64,000 nucleotides of DNA, taken from positions 1 to 64,000 of the forward strand of contig NZ_PJCF01000004.1 of assembly GCF_002835935.1 (NCBI RefSeq). The letters run 5' to 3'. The notes beneath the pieces are model-generated. The model was not told the DNA's origin and did no database searches. It was given only the letters and a program-made list of their open reading frames with translations. Shown here one piece after another: positions 1 through 8,637 of the stretch; the first letter of the stretch is position 1, and each line of letters begins with the position of its first letter. The DNA is from Paraglaciecola sp. MB-3u-78 (GTDB taxonomy: Bacteria > Pseudomonadota > Gammaproteobacteria > Enterobacterales > Alteromonadaceae). A program made the position numbers and the translations under genes.

Positions 1-1157
1 CGATTGTTCTGTACCGCAATCACCTTTTTGCCTGATCCTGTAGGATAAAAAATCATGTGGTGGGCGCCGGCATCTGCTTTGATGTCGGGGCCTGAACTAA
101 CCAGTTCTGGCAGGCTCGCCAAATCATAACGCTTAACAATGCCAGGCACAGCATGACTAATAAATAGTTCAGACTCATTGCCATAAAACTCTAGTGGCAC
201 CCCTGTACCTTGCTGCGCCCCGTCATACAGTTTTACCGGAGTAGCAAAAGTTTTGCTGGCTTCATCGTAGGGGATTTTCCATGTTTCAAAGCCAAACATG
301 GTGTTGACGAGTACCGCTGGTGTTACGTCTTTGACTATGGCCGGACGTAAAAATAACACCTCAACAGGAGATGAGGGAAAACCAACGGGTTTGCTATCCT
401 CCACCACTATGTTTTGAATTGCAGTAAAGCTATTCAAATCAATGACGGTAATGCCGTTGCCTACGCCGGTAGCCAGGTCAGGGTGCACAGTGGAGGAGAC
501 CACCATACGATCGCCAAAGGCAGATATACCGTGGGGATACATAATAAAGGGCTGCCCCTCTTCCACTTGGCTTTTCCGGGCTTCAATGATTTTGATTAAG
601 GCATTACTCTGTGGGTCAAATACGCCGACAGAACCACCATCTGCTTGCTCGACTCCTGTACCGCCCATAAAGGTCACAAACATATATTCGGTGCCATTGA
701 CTGTATGCCACATCATATCTTCACCCACCTGTTGACCGCCGGTATCCAGGCAATCCAGACCCTTGACCACAGCAGAACCTGAAGCATCCCTTGTGAGCGC
801 TATTTCAGATAAGCTGCAGGCAGGATCCAGGGCAGTAGCGTAAAGCCGACCAGTCGGACTGTAATAAAGGTGATGCAAAGGGGCGTTAGGATTGATATTG
901 GGTGTTTCAAACTCGCTGAGAATAGCACCAAAATTTTCTGATTCAGGATCTAACTCAATAATGGCAATACTACTGATGGTATTCAAAGTCGGCAATCCAC
1001 GCAATAAGGCGATGGCCTGGGTTTGTTCGCCAGTAACAGTTTGTGGCTCAGCAATATCTGCTGCGCCAGCGCTTGCTTGTTCAACTTGTTTTGAACAAGC
1101 AGACAGTCCACAGACCAATATTGAACAGAGGAAAGTACTCGCTATTTTATGCTGCAT
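1..1157 (-). CDS. Secreted beta-propeller (YncE/lactonase-like) lipoprotein, partial
   Basis: The frame stays open to the window edge, so the C-terminus is missing; 385 complete codons are visible. The N-terminus has a lipoprotein signal (hydrophobic stretch ending LSACSK, predicted acylated Cys), so it should be membrane-anchored outside the cytoplasm. The rest has blade-like repeats, such as HHLYYSPTGRLYATALD, YPHGISAFGDRMVVSS and HHMIFYPTGSGKKVIAV, as in seven-bladed YncE, lactonase or selenium-binding-type propellers. No catalytic assignment is possible. The start ATG at 1157 has an AGGAG-like sequence (revcomp of 'agactcctt') just upstream. The family call is from pattern only; secretion is well supported, function is not. 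Confidence 0.7.
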   Translation of the reverse strand, partial: MQHKIASTFLCSILVCGLSACSKQVEQASAGAADIAEPQTVTGEQTQAIALLRGLPTLNTISSIAIIELDPESENFGAILSEFETPNINPNAPLHHLYYSPTGRLYATALDPACSLSEIALTRDASGSAVVKGLDCLDTGGQQVGEDMMWHTVNGTEYMFVTFMGGTGVEQADGGSVGVFDPQSNALIKIIEARKSQVEEGQPFIMYPHGISAFGDRMVVSSTVHPDLATGVGNGITVIDLNSFTAIQNIVVEDSKPVGFPSSPVEVLFLRPAIVKDVTPAVLVNTMFGFETWKIPYDEASKTFATPVKLYDGAQQGTGVPLEFYGNESELFISHAVPGIVKRYDLASLPELVSSGPDIKADAGAHHMIFYPTGSGKKVIAVQNN

Positions 1158-1360
1158 GTAAGACTCCTTCGTAGTTTTTTATTTTCCAAAAGTGCTAGGG
1201 CGGTTTTATCTTGTGCATACTCAACAGTGGTGAATATGAAAGACAAATACGCTCTAATACCCTCACAATTTATAGACTAGTTTGTGGGTATTACAAGCTG
1301 AAGAAAGCCAGCAGTGGCAGAAGTATGTCTTATTAGAAATAACCGGGGTTAGGGTTGAAT
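1158..1360. other. Intergenic, no gene seen
   Basis: AT-rich spacer between the lipoprotein start and the reverse transcriptase remnant. It presumably holds the lipoprotein promoter, but I could not assign clear -35/-10 boxes. Confidence 0.5.
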
Positions 1361-1832
1361 GGCACTAACAAGCGCCAGATAAACGGATCGGCAATTGCTT
1401 GAGCAATATTGTATGGTCAATGGACTCATAATAGCGCTTCACATCGGTTTTCATCACTTAGCGGTAATCAGGTAAGGCTGAGTGCAAGGCACTCACGGTG
1501 GCTTTTAACCCGCCATTTCCTTTGATATGAGTACAAAGTGGGGACAATGCAAAGGCAGCGGGTAAGGCCATGGCTAACATCTTTAATACCAGCGCATCTT
1601 GTGATGACCACAAATGAAGGGTTTCACCATCGGCTTTGGTGATCACGCTCAACGGCATGAATGTATAATCTTGTTTGTTGAGTGTTTGCAGCATCTCACC
1701 ACGGATAGTGTGCCAGTGAAAACGCAGGTGCCAGATATCGGCATTGGCGGGAAAGTTACGCCGCTGCTTACACAACCATGAATAAGCAGTATCGAGAGTG
1801 GTTTCAGTGAACACATGTTTAGCATCTAGCAT
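1361..1832 (-). pseudogene. Reverse transcriptase (group II intron-type) remnant, copy 1
   Basis: The open part (1458-1832, 124 aa) reads like the N-terminal half of a maturase-type RNA-directed DNA polymerase, with segments WHLRFHWHTIRGE, LHLWSSQDALVLKMLA and CTHIKGNGGLKATV. It stops at a TAA at 1458-1460. Reading past the stop in the same frame gives VMKTDVKRYYESIDHTILLKQ, which is RT motif A with the first catalytic Asp; a further frame change then gives DPFIWRLLV before similarity fades near 1361. The gene therefore has a nonsense mutation, a frameshift and a lost 3' half (YxDD region absent). About 87% of the first 86 residues match copy 2 at 10280-10540. The matching 5' flank ends at 1912. 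Confidence 0.8.
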
Positions 1833-1912
1833 GGCTTAAGCATAGCTGAATGGCGGCTAAGGGAGAAAAATTAGGTTGTTTTTAGAATAGCTGAATGACT
1901 GGTGTTGGCACA
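1833..1912 (-). repeat. 5' flank shared by both reverse transcriptase remnants
   Basis: This 80-bp stretch upstream of RT copy 1 matches 10541-10620 upstream of copy 2 with a few substitutions. Both contain two copies of AGCTGAATG on the plus strand and end in GGTGTTGGCACA. Similarity stops exactly after that sequence in both places, which suggests it is the outer end of the mobile unit. Confidence 0.7.
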
Positions 1913-1988
1913 AACTTCCCGTACAAATTTGAACGACGTATGACGGTTATGGCCGTATTTAAGACCGAGTTGACCAGGCAAAAATTGG
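1913..1988. repeat. 76-bp dispersed repeat, copy A
   Basis: This aligns without gaps to 6826-6901. Conserved blocks are TTTGAACGRCGTRTGAC near the start and TGAYCAGGCAAAAA near the end; identity over the first 43 bases is about three quarters by eye. It begins immediately at the end of the RT-associated flank. Read on the plus strand, both copies give related peptides (NFPYKFERRMT versus NFSHNFERRVT), so it may be a relic of a coding sequence. Confidence 0.6.
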
Positions 1989-2121
1989 AAGATAACTGCC
2001 TATTATTTTTCACATACAAACTGATGGTAGGCCTTGTGTTACCAAACAAAATTCAGTGTTGCTAAAAATAAACCACCTCAATTTGAGGTGGTTTAAAATC
2101 GCAATAGACTCCTATTGAAAA

Positions 2122-3771
2122 TTATGGCGCAACAGGCAAAGGCAAACAACTAGCGAAACGATCGCCACTCACATGACTGTTGTGATCCTGTATTGAACTA
2201 ACAATGATATTACTACGGTAATGGTTGTCAGCACTATTAACGGTGGCGCGAGGAGCCAAAATTGATGCTCCCCAGTCAGCGTTGCTTATCGTTAAGGTAT
2301 CGGCTTGTGCAAAATTAAACAATATATTGCGGCTGGCAATACCAGTAGATTTTACTTTTATACCACTTAAATTCACTTCATCCCCAGTTACGTTGATTAA
2401 CACTGTGGCGGTTTTGGAAGCGCGTACTTCAATCATTTTCACGCCGCTAAAATCTGCAGGGCTTACATTAAACACGTTTAGTTCATCATCTCCCTGAAGC
2501 ACAAGCTTGCCATTTTTTTTCAGTGTGCTTTGCGCCGACACAGACGTTGGTAAACTGGCCCATAATTGCGAACGCAATTTAATTTGCGCATGTTCAATAC
2601 CAAAAGCAATCGGATATGCTTGTAGCACGCTGCCTTTTATCTGAACATTATCGATTTGCTTCAAGCCCGCATATACAATATTACCTCGATTAACCGAACC
2701 TTTGTTATATTGCACGTTACTGCCTACAACCAATGCGTTGATATCATTTGCATTTTTATTGCGTGGATTGCCATTAAGGTGCACTTTATTCAACAGTGCA
2801 TTTCCTCCCACAGCAAGTTGACCCTTAGCGTGATGATTGGTCAGCTCGCTATGGCTATATGACAGCAGCGCAAAATCAGTTGCAGACATCAAGGGTCTGT
2901 CAGAGCATTGGCCAATATCCAGCGTCACAATATCAATACTACTGTAGACGATGTCAGATTCGTTGCCATTTGCATCGCGGAATTTAGCGAAAACCTTAGC
3001 TGAGTTATTATCTGGTAGTAATGTCCACAACTTGGATGTGCTATAGGGCTCCCAGCTTGCATCTGCTAGCGTTGGATTGTTGCTGATCATCATGTCACTC
3101 ACGCCGCTATTAGGAGCATCGGCAGGGAATAATGTCTCGTAAAATACTAACTCGCTTTCAGGATCAACCGCATCCGACGCCCATAATGTTAAATTTACGT
3201 TTACACTAGCGCTTATCGCTTGGCCATCGTTAATTCGAATGTAACCGTAAGGGGCGAAAGGATCATCACTAGGTGTTGCACAGGACGGATTCAGTGGCGC
3301 AGAACGGGCACCTTGGCTGTTTTCGGCCACTACTAAGTAACAGTATTGCTGGGAGTTAATAACGGTTTTATCAGAATATAGCCCTTCACCTGTATATAGC
3401 GAGTCGACCAGTGTATAAGGTCCCGTCGCAGAAGGACTGCGGTAGATATCGATTTGTATATAATCAGGACGATTAACATACAGCAGATGCACGACATTCA
3501 CCCCAGGATAGGCTTTGCCCCAAGTCGCTTGAATACGATCATCGCTTGGATTGTTAGGATCAATATCAGTATTGTCACCTTCACCGCCATCATCTGAATC
3601 TGGGTCGAGTGGCAAAGTACCTTTTTCAAATTCTTTCCAATTAGGCGCCCCATCATAGTCTGGGTCAGCGTTACCATCTGCAATAGTCACATCAAGATGT
3701 ACCCACAATCCGCTCATTTGGCGGCAAAGGAAAATACATATCCATGCGCGTTTCGCTGCGCAGCGCCGCAT
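2122..3771 (-). CDS. C-terminal half of split secreted protein: TSP3-like + FN3-like + choice-of-anchor A domain
   Basis: The 549-aa ORF overlaps the 3' end of the upstream ORF (3692-6676) in another frame and probably belongs to the same original gene; its first ~25 residues are out-of-frame overlap. From about residue 35 it has an acidic calcium-binding (thrombospondin type 3-like) stretch with DPDYDG and DPDSDDGG, then a fibronectin-III-like segment (about 85-165). From about 290 to the end comes a choice-of-anchor A-type domain (DFALLSYSHSE, GQLAVGGNALL, LVVGSNVQYNKGSV, ILFNFAQADTLTISN, WGASILAPRA). That family of surface beta-rich domains is normally followed by a sorting signal, but none follows the final VAP here. 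Alone it lacks a signal peptide, so it is unlikely to be exported unless the frame is restored. Confidence 0.7.
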   Translation of the reverse strand: MRRCAAKRAWICIFLCRQMSGLWVHLDVTIADGNADPDYDGAPNWKEFEKGTLPLDPDSDDGGEGDNTDIDPNNPSDDRIQATWGKAYPGVNVVHLLYVNRPDYIQIDIYRSPSATGPYTLVDSLYTGEGLYSDKTVINSQQYCYLVVAENSQGARSAPLNPSCATPSDDPFAPYGYIRINDGQAISASVNVNLTLWASDAVDPESELVFYETLFPADAPNSGVSDMMISNNPTLADASWEPYSTSKLWTLLPDNNSAKVFAKFRDANGNESDIVYSSIDIVTLDIGQCSDRPLMSATDFALLSYSHSELTNHHAKGQLAVGGNALLNKVHLNGNPRNKNANDINALVVGSNVQYNKGSVNRGNIVYAGLKQIDNVQIKGSVLQAYPIAFGIEHAQIKLRSQLWASLPTSVSAQSTLKKNGKLVLQGDDELNVFNVSPADFSGVKMIEVRASKTATVLINVTGDEVNLSGIKVKSTGIASRNILFNFAQADTLTISNADWGASILAPRATVNSADNHYRSNIIVSSIQDHNSHVSGDRFASCLPLPVAP

Positions 3772-6676
3772 GAACTAGATAAGGAGATAGGTATTCAGCA
3801 GATTGCGCATAAGCAGGTGAAATAATTAAACCGAAAAAGTTTTCGAGCAATTTCAGAATAATAGGACCTTCAGGTTTCGCCAGTTCTAAGGTCCAGTTGC
3901 CACCAAGCGGGTTGCTTACGCGCCAAATTGAATGTCGTAGATTCGATTTAAACTCAGGCACGGGAAAACCATTGGGATCACGAAGCACAATATCAGCATC
4001 TGTCACGCCATCAAAACTGAGTGACAAGACTAACTCAGCCCCCCCATTTTCAACCGGTATGGTCACTACATCTTTGTCTGGATTGCCATCTGCAAGCATG
4101 GGTCCAACCAAATTAAATATCTGTTGTAAATTATCCATTTTTGACGCAACTACACGGTAGCGCTGATCAAAATTCAACTGCACGCTGCTTGATGTAATCG
4201 CAGAGGATGTGGATGATGCCATAGTAGACCTAGATGCTGCCGCTGCTGATGCAGGAAGTGCAATGTATTGATAGGTGCCATTAGTAGCAGTCGCTGCCCG
4301 CTGCATTTCACGCTGATCAGCATCAGGACCTACCGCCACTGCGTGGATAACCGGTTTACTGCCGCTGCTGCCTCTAATCGCTGATACTACATCTGGGAAA
4401 TTAGCGGCACCGGACGTTTGTAATCCATCACTTAATAATACAATGGCCCAGTCATGGGCAGAATCCCCATTGATATCGAGTTCATCCCAACTATCTTGCA
4501 GTGCATCGCCTAGCGCTGTGCCACCATCAGGAAGAAGTAAATCTATTTGATCAAAAATAGCTTGACGTGAACCGCCTCCGGGGGCGTCTGTCCAAGGTGT
4601 TAATGAGCCCACTGTTACCCCATCTGCGAATGACACCAGAGCAATTTGATCGCCGCCACGCCAACTGTCGATGAACAGTTTTGCGGCATCTTGAGCACTT
4701 TCAAATTTGTTAAAGTCATCCATGCTGCCTGAGCGATCTAGGGTGATCACAGAATCCACATCATTACGCGATGCGTAGTTTACTGAATCATCTTCCACAT
4801 CAGTTTGGCCGCCAGCATAATCGGCTTGAAGATCAAATAAACCATTAGTGGTTTGTGCCGGAGCACGTATCACGAACCAATGCTGGTCCTGAACACTAGA
4901 GGCTGTGATGATATCGGCAGGCGTTACCGCATTGCCGCCCACAGTAAATGAAAAATCGTTTAAATCTACGCCTGTAATAGGCTCTCCGGCACCATCGATT
5001 AGTTCAAGCGCGACTAAAAACTTATCTGGGGCAGCGGGGTCGCCAACTGCAACCGAATTTCCAGTGGTGGGGCGCTTAATTACTAATACAGGATCAATAC
5101 CATTAATACTTATCCGGTAATTAGCTAATTGCTCCAGCGCGGTGACAATCACCACGACTTTATCGAAACTGTCGTTGGGTAAGCTTATTTCAAAGTTTCT
5201 ACTCTGATCATGCTCTTCAAAGGTGATATCGCTACCTTGAATGCCTAATACGGTAAAATAGAGCGTTGATAGACTATCTTGGGTAACTTGAATATCAACA
5301 TTTACTACTGACGGATCAGGCTGAATTTCGTAATAGTTCGCCCCCCACTGCTCCACAAACTCACCCGTTCGAATGATCTGGTCAGCGTTAGTTATTGCTT
5401 GATTGACGGTCAACATTACGGGATCATAAGTGCCGCCGGCTTCTGCCATATCGTCGTACTGATATTTGCTGTTGACCCCAGGCCCAGATAAATCCTTTGC
5501 GTAATTAGCAACACTGAAATCTTTCCAGACATCCTTAAATTTCTCAGTATGGCCAAGAGTGGCCAAGGCTTTGTTAAGTGCGGATATACCGTCAATCTCA
5601 CCGTCAGCTTCTACCTCCTCCCAGAATGTCACCATCAAATTCATACCGTTTTCGACCGTATCAGAATCATCGGGATCGTTACCATATTTCTCAGTAAGAT
5701 AGGTCCAGAAAAGAGCTGCATCATAGGAAGACTCGTTGATGGCCCTGAAGGTTGATAACATATAACCATCAACCTGCGGTACGTAACCTGCGTAGCCTGT
5801 GTCGATATCGTCAAAATCATAACAAGTTGACCGATTTTCTCCCATACAGAATTTATCCTGGGTGGAGCGTGCCTGACCTTCCGTTACCCATGCACCAGAG
5901 GGATCTTTCAACCCCGGATAATCCCGTTGCAAAAAATGAAATACTTCATGAAGAGAGACAATGTACGCTACCGGATCGCCAACACGACTTGTAAAGTCGA
6001 ATGCTGTTTCTAGCAGTAATGGCGACAAGCCTAATCCACCACCACCAGCGCAGCCACCACCGTCACACCACACTACATTAACCGGAATTCTATCTAGGTC
6101 GCCGGGAGCTTCGGTGCCTTTACTAGTCCCAAATCCTACTCGAGGAAAGGCTTCAAGTGAATCTTCCATGGCATCACCAGCAAGCTTCACATAGCGGTTG
6201 GTGCTGCCATCATTAATATTATCTAAACATACATCGTTGCCATCTATCTGCGGGCAGTCATCAGATGTGCCACGCAAGCCATAAAAAATACGGAAATGCT
6301 CGGTAGTGTAGATTTTTCGATTATTACAAATGGCGCTTGTGGCGGAGGTGTCATCAACATCGTTGAAAGCGGTAACGCGATACCGATGATTCTTTTCAGT
6401 ATCGATTCCGGTATCAAAATATCGTTTGTCATCATCTGATGCGACCGTCGTTACGGTATTCCAGCCGGCGCCATCAACATTTTTTTGGACTCTGTACTCG
6501 GTGACATTTTCACCGTCGTGCGCCCAATAAAAACGCGTTGTATCAGCTTCCCAGCCTTGACAAGATATATTAAAAGGAACGGTTGGTGGATCGGCAAAAG
6601 CCAAAAAAGAAATTAACAGTAAACTTATGCAAGCGCTGGGCAGCCTAAGAAATGAACGAATAGTCCAATTACACAT
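3692..6676 (-). CDS. Secreted HExxH metalloprotease-like + von Willebrand A protein (N-terminal part of split gene)
   Basis: 994 aa. A signal peptide covers about residues 1-28. An FN3-like segment (35-115) precedes a region with HEVFH at 243-247 and a downstream TEG (Glu266), the pattern of gluzincin-type zinc proteases. A von Willebrand A domain follows at about 640-830, with an intact MIDAS: DRSGS at 647-651, Thr720 and the Asp of LLSDG (750). After the VWA comes a beta-rich domain and the phrase YFPLPPNERIVG just before the stop. The next ORF continues the expected sequence (DVTIADG...) in another frame, so a frameshift near 3700-3720 probably split a ~1,500-aa protein. The HExxH-then-VWA order resembles animal CLCA proteins. 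Role unknown; extracellular proteolysis or adhesion is inferred. Confidence 0.75.
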   Translation of the reverse strand: MCNWTIRSFLRLPSACISLLLISFLAFADPPTVPFNISCQGWEADTTRFYWAHDGENVTEYRVQKNVDGAGWNTVTTVASDDDKRYFDTGIDTEKNHRYRVTAFNDVDDTSATSAICNNRKIYTTEHFRIFYGLRGTSDDCPQIDGNDVCLDNINDGSTNRYVKLAGDAMEDSLEAFPRVGFGTSKGTEAPGDLDRIPVNVVWCDGGGCAGGGGLGLSPLLLETAFDFTSRVGDPVAYIVSLHEVFHFLQRDYPGLKDPSGAWVTEGQARSTQDKFCMGENRSTCYDFDDIDTGYAGYVPQVDGYMLSTFRAINESSYDAALFWTYLTEKYGNDPDDSDTVENGMNLMVTFWEEVEADGEIDGISALNKALATLGHTEKFKDVWKDFSVANYAKDLSGPGVNSKYQYDDMAEAGGTYDPVMLTVNQAITNADQIIRTGEFVEQWGANYYEIQPDPSVVNVDIQVTQDSLSTLYFTVLGIQGSDITFEEHDQSRNFEISLPNDSFDKVVVIVTALEQLANYRISINGIDPVLVIKRPTTGNSVAVGDPAAPDKFLVALELIDGAGEPITGVDLNDFSFTVGGNAVTPADIITASSVQDQHWFVIRAPAQTTNGLFDLQADYAGGQTDVEDDSVNYASRNDVDSVITLDRSGSMDDFNKFESAQDAAKLFIDSWRGGDQIALVSFADGVTVGSLTPWTDAPGGGSRQAIFDQIDLLLPDGGTALGDALQDSWDELDINGDSAHDWAIVLLSDGLQTSGAANFPDVVSAIRGSSGSKPVIHAVAVGPDADQREMQRAATATNGTYQYIALPASAAAASRSTMASSTSSAITSSSVQLNFDQRYRVVASKMDNLQQIFNLVGPMLADGNPDKDVVTIPVENGGAELVLSLSFDGVTDADIVLRDPNGFPVPEFKSNLRHSIWRVSNPLGGNWTLELAKPEGPIILKLLENFFGLIISPAYAQSAEYLSPYLVHAALRSETRMDMYFPLPPNERIVGTS

Positions 6677-6825
6677 AGCTATCTCCTGATATTTTCAGTG
6701 TAACGCCTAAACGGCTCAGGGGACATGGGGTCAGATTCTTGAAACATTTTAATGCCCAGCTATATCGGGAATTGGCTCGGAACAGCCCTACACTATGTGT
6801 CACCTTAACTTATGTTTATGAATCA

Positions 6826-6901
6826 AACTTCTCACACAATTTTGAACGGCGTGTGACTATAAATGCCGAGAAACTGCCTTACCTGATCAGGCAAAAAATG
6901 G
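6826..6901. repeat. 76-bp dispersed repeat, copy B
   Basis: Gap-free partner of 1913-1988. In this copy the plus-strand reading NFSHNFERRVTINAEK...RQKMA ends in a stop, compatible with a C-terminal coding relic. No flanking inverted repeats or target duplication could be recognised. Confidence 0.6.
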
Positions 6902-7213
6902 CATGAAGGAGACGTAGCTATTTTCGCGTATTTAGTCTCCTTTGAGCGAAAAGCAGACAAACAAGTAATCATCTTAAGGACGGCAATTCCGACAAAGCAG
7001 ACATACGAACGAAGAATTATATTGCTGTATTTTGCTGCTAAAACCTTCAATATCAACTTCCACTATCCGTCAGCAAATGTGCCATTAGGGGACGTAGCGG
7101 TGGCTCGAAAAAAATGGTTTTGACGATCTTTTTGCCGCCATAGCCGCCGTTGGGAATTTTTGTCTTAATCTATCGGGCATCGCAAAAGCGGACGGTTGTT
7201 AATAATTAACATG

Positions 7214-7249
7214 GATGTCTTGTTAACATTAGATGTCTTGTTAACATTA
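7214..7249. repeat. 18-bp perfect tandem duplication
   Basis: The unit GATGTCTTGTTAACATTA occurs twice head to tail; each unit contains the palindrome GTTAAC. It lies about 290 bases upstream of the endonuclease gene. It may be a simple slippage product or a paired operator; nothing in the sequence decides this. Confidence 0.85.
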
Positions 7250-7540
7250 TTCTAAAGGATACGGTTCAATGTGCGAGCACAGAGTCCTTGTTCTAGAAGA
7301 GCAGGAAAGCACTCAATAACCCCAAAAGAATAGGTACAATCAATAGTGACGCGGTAGTATTGGGTTGACTAGGTCACTCTTTTGAATACTTCTTACGTGA
7401 TGTCATTACCTATCCCCACCAGTTAAGGGTATTATGTCCTAACTTAGGTAGTCGGATCTATTCAACCACGTCACTTCCGTTTGGTCCGTCATTCGTGGTG
7501 GGCTTTTAATATGCTAAGAAATATAAATCAAGGTCCTGAC

Positions 7541-8134
7541 ATGCCCACCCGTTACCTATACTTACTGACAATATTATCTTGCTGTTCATTCGCGAACGAT
7601 TCAACCTATAACAAAATTAGAGACAAGGTTTTCTGGCCTGTACTTTACAACAAGGACTATAAGACCCTTTATTGTGCTGTAACAAAACATGGCGGTGATA
7701 AGGTGACACTTGAACACGTTTACCCAGCAAGTTGGATTGCGAGCGCCAATGGCTGTCAGAATCGAAAGACGTGTGACGTTGACTCATACTTAAAGGCAAG
7801 TTCAGACTTGCACAACCTTTGGCCTGCTCTTGGCCGATATAAGTCTAGCCGTGGCAATTTACCATTCACTGAATTGGAGGGGGAAACACAAAGGTTTCCA
7901 GAAGACCAATGCGACTTTGAAAGAAATAAAGCAGGCGTAGAACCTAGAGATTGGGCTAAAGGGGAAATAGCTCGTTCGTTCCTCTACATGGTGAAAACGT
8001 ACAATCTACCAGATCATGAGCTAACAGCATTAATGGAGAAGTGGTCGACGATAGACCCTGTATCCAAAGTGGAGAAGTTACGGAATGAGCTGATTCATGT
8101 GATCCAGGGGACCGGTAATGAATTTATCAAGTGA
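7541..8134 (+). CDS. Secreted endonuclease I (EndA/Vvn/Dns family)
   Basis: 197 aa from the chosen ATG; an earlier in-frame ATG at 7481 would put 20 polar residues before the signal peptide, so 7541 is preferred. Residues 1-18 (MPTRYLYLLTILSCCSFA) look like a signal peptide. Family hallmarks are present: LEHVYPASWI (catalytic His region of the beta-beta-alpha-metal nuclease fold), DLHNLWPAL, RGNLPF and ARSFLYM. The family cuts DNA and RNA non-specifically in the periplasm or outside the cell, with Mg2+, and often has structural disulfides; several Cys are present here. It stands alone on the plus strand in the accessory zone. Likely role is nucleic-acid scavenging or limiting DNA uptake. Confidence 0.92.
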   Translation: MPTRYLYLLTILSCCSFANDSTYNKIRDKVFWPVLYNKDYKTLYCAVTKHGGDKVTLEHVYPASWIASANGCQNRKTCDVDSYLKASSDLHNLWPALGRYKSSRGNLPFTELEGETQRFPEDQCDFERNKAGVEPRDWAKGEIARSFLYMVKTYNLPDHELTALMEKWSTIDPVSKVEKLRNELIHVIQGTGNEFIK

Positions 8135-8637
8135 CGATTGAATAACCATAGTGTGGGAGCATATTAATGTTTGAAACTCAGTCTTGCCTGAAAAACTGAA
8201 TAGCGGGTCTGAGTGATCACCGGGCAGTCAACATCATGACTGACATGCCATCAAACGCCACACTTTCACCGCCTTATTAGCACACCACGGCAAATCAAGT
8301 GATGGCAGTGCCCTTGGATGGCACGCGCAATCTCATGACAATTTAATCCAAATGGATGAGTCATGTTTTTTTACACTTCTATATGTTGGCAATATTAAAA
8401 TTCAGCTAACACATTGTTTTATATTGAATAAATATTTCTGGCGTGATTGTTGCCTTACATTTATGTAGGCTCAGTATCAGTATATTGTACCTAATATGAA
8501 GGTATAGGCTGTTGCCTCTTGAGGAAAATAGCGCTCATTCACTTCACATCATGAGCGTTGATTAATAGGCAGTTGTTACCTCACACCTTGGTCACCCCTC
8601 AATGGGGCTATCACATGACATTAAACGGAAGTAGATA
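8135..8637. other. Intergenic, no gene seen
   Basis: 503 bases without a plausible ORF. A short hairpin (CGCTCAT ... ATGAGCG, near 8530-8560) lies in what would be the leader of the downstream gene. No terminator with a T-tract is evident after the endonuclease gene. Confidence 0.5.

Larger units (their letters stand above)
6677..7540. other. Long intergenic region with repeat relics, no convincing gene
   Basis: 864 bases. It holds the second 76-bp repeat (6826-6901) and an 18-bp tandem duplication (7214-7249). The ORF visible on the minus strand (6832-7056) has no recognisable features and covers the repeat, so I do not call it. The promoter of the metalloprotease gene must lie near 6677-6760. 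Confidence 0.5.

Noticed and set aside
2225-2497. Plus-strand ORF of 90 residues
   Set aside because: Lies opposite the choice-of-anchor A domain gene and has no features of its own.
6721-6760. GGGGTCAGATTCTTGAAAC, similar to sequence near IS200-like transposase genes
   Set aside because: I recall such words near Y1 transposases, but no transposase or hairpin is present, so the match is too weak to call.
6832-7056. Minus-strand ORF of 74 residues
   Set aside because: Covers the 76-bp repeat, with no RBS, no homology pattern and no neighbours to support it.
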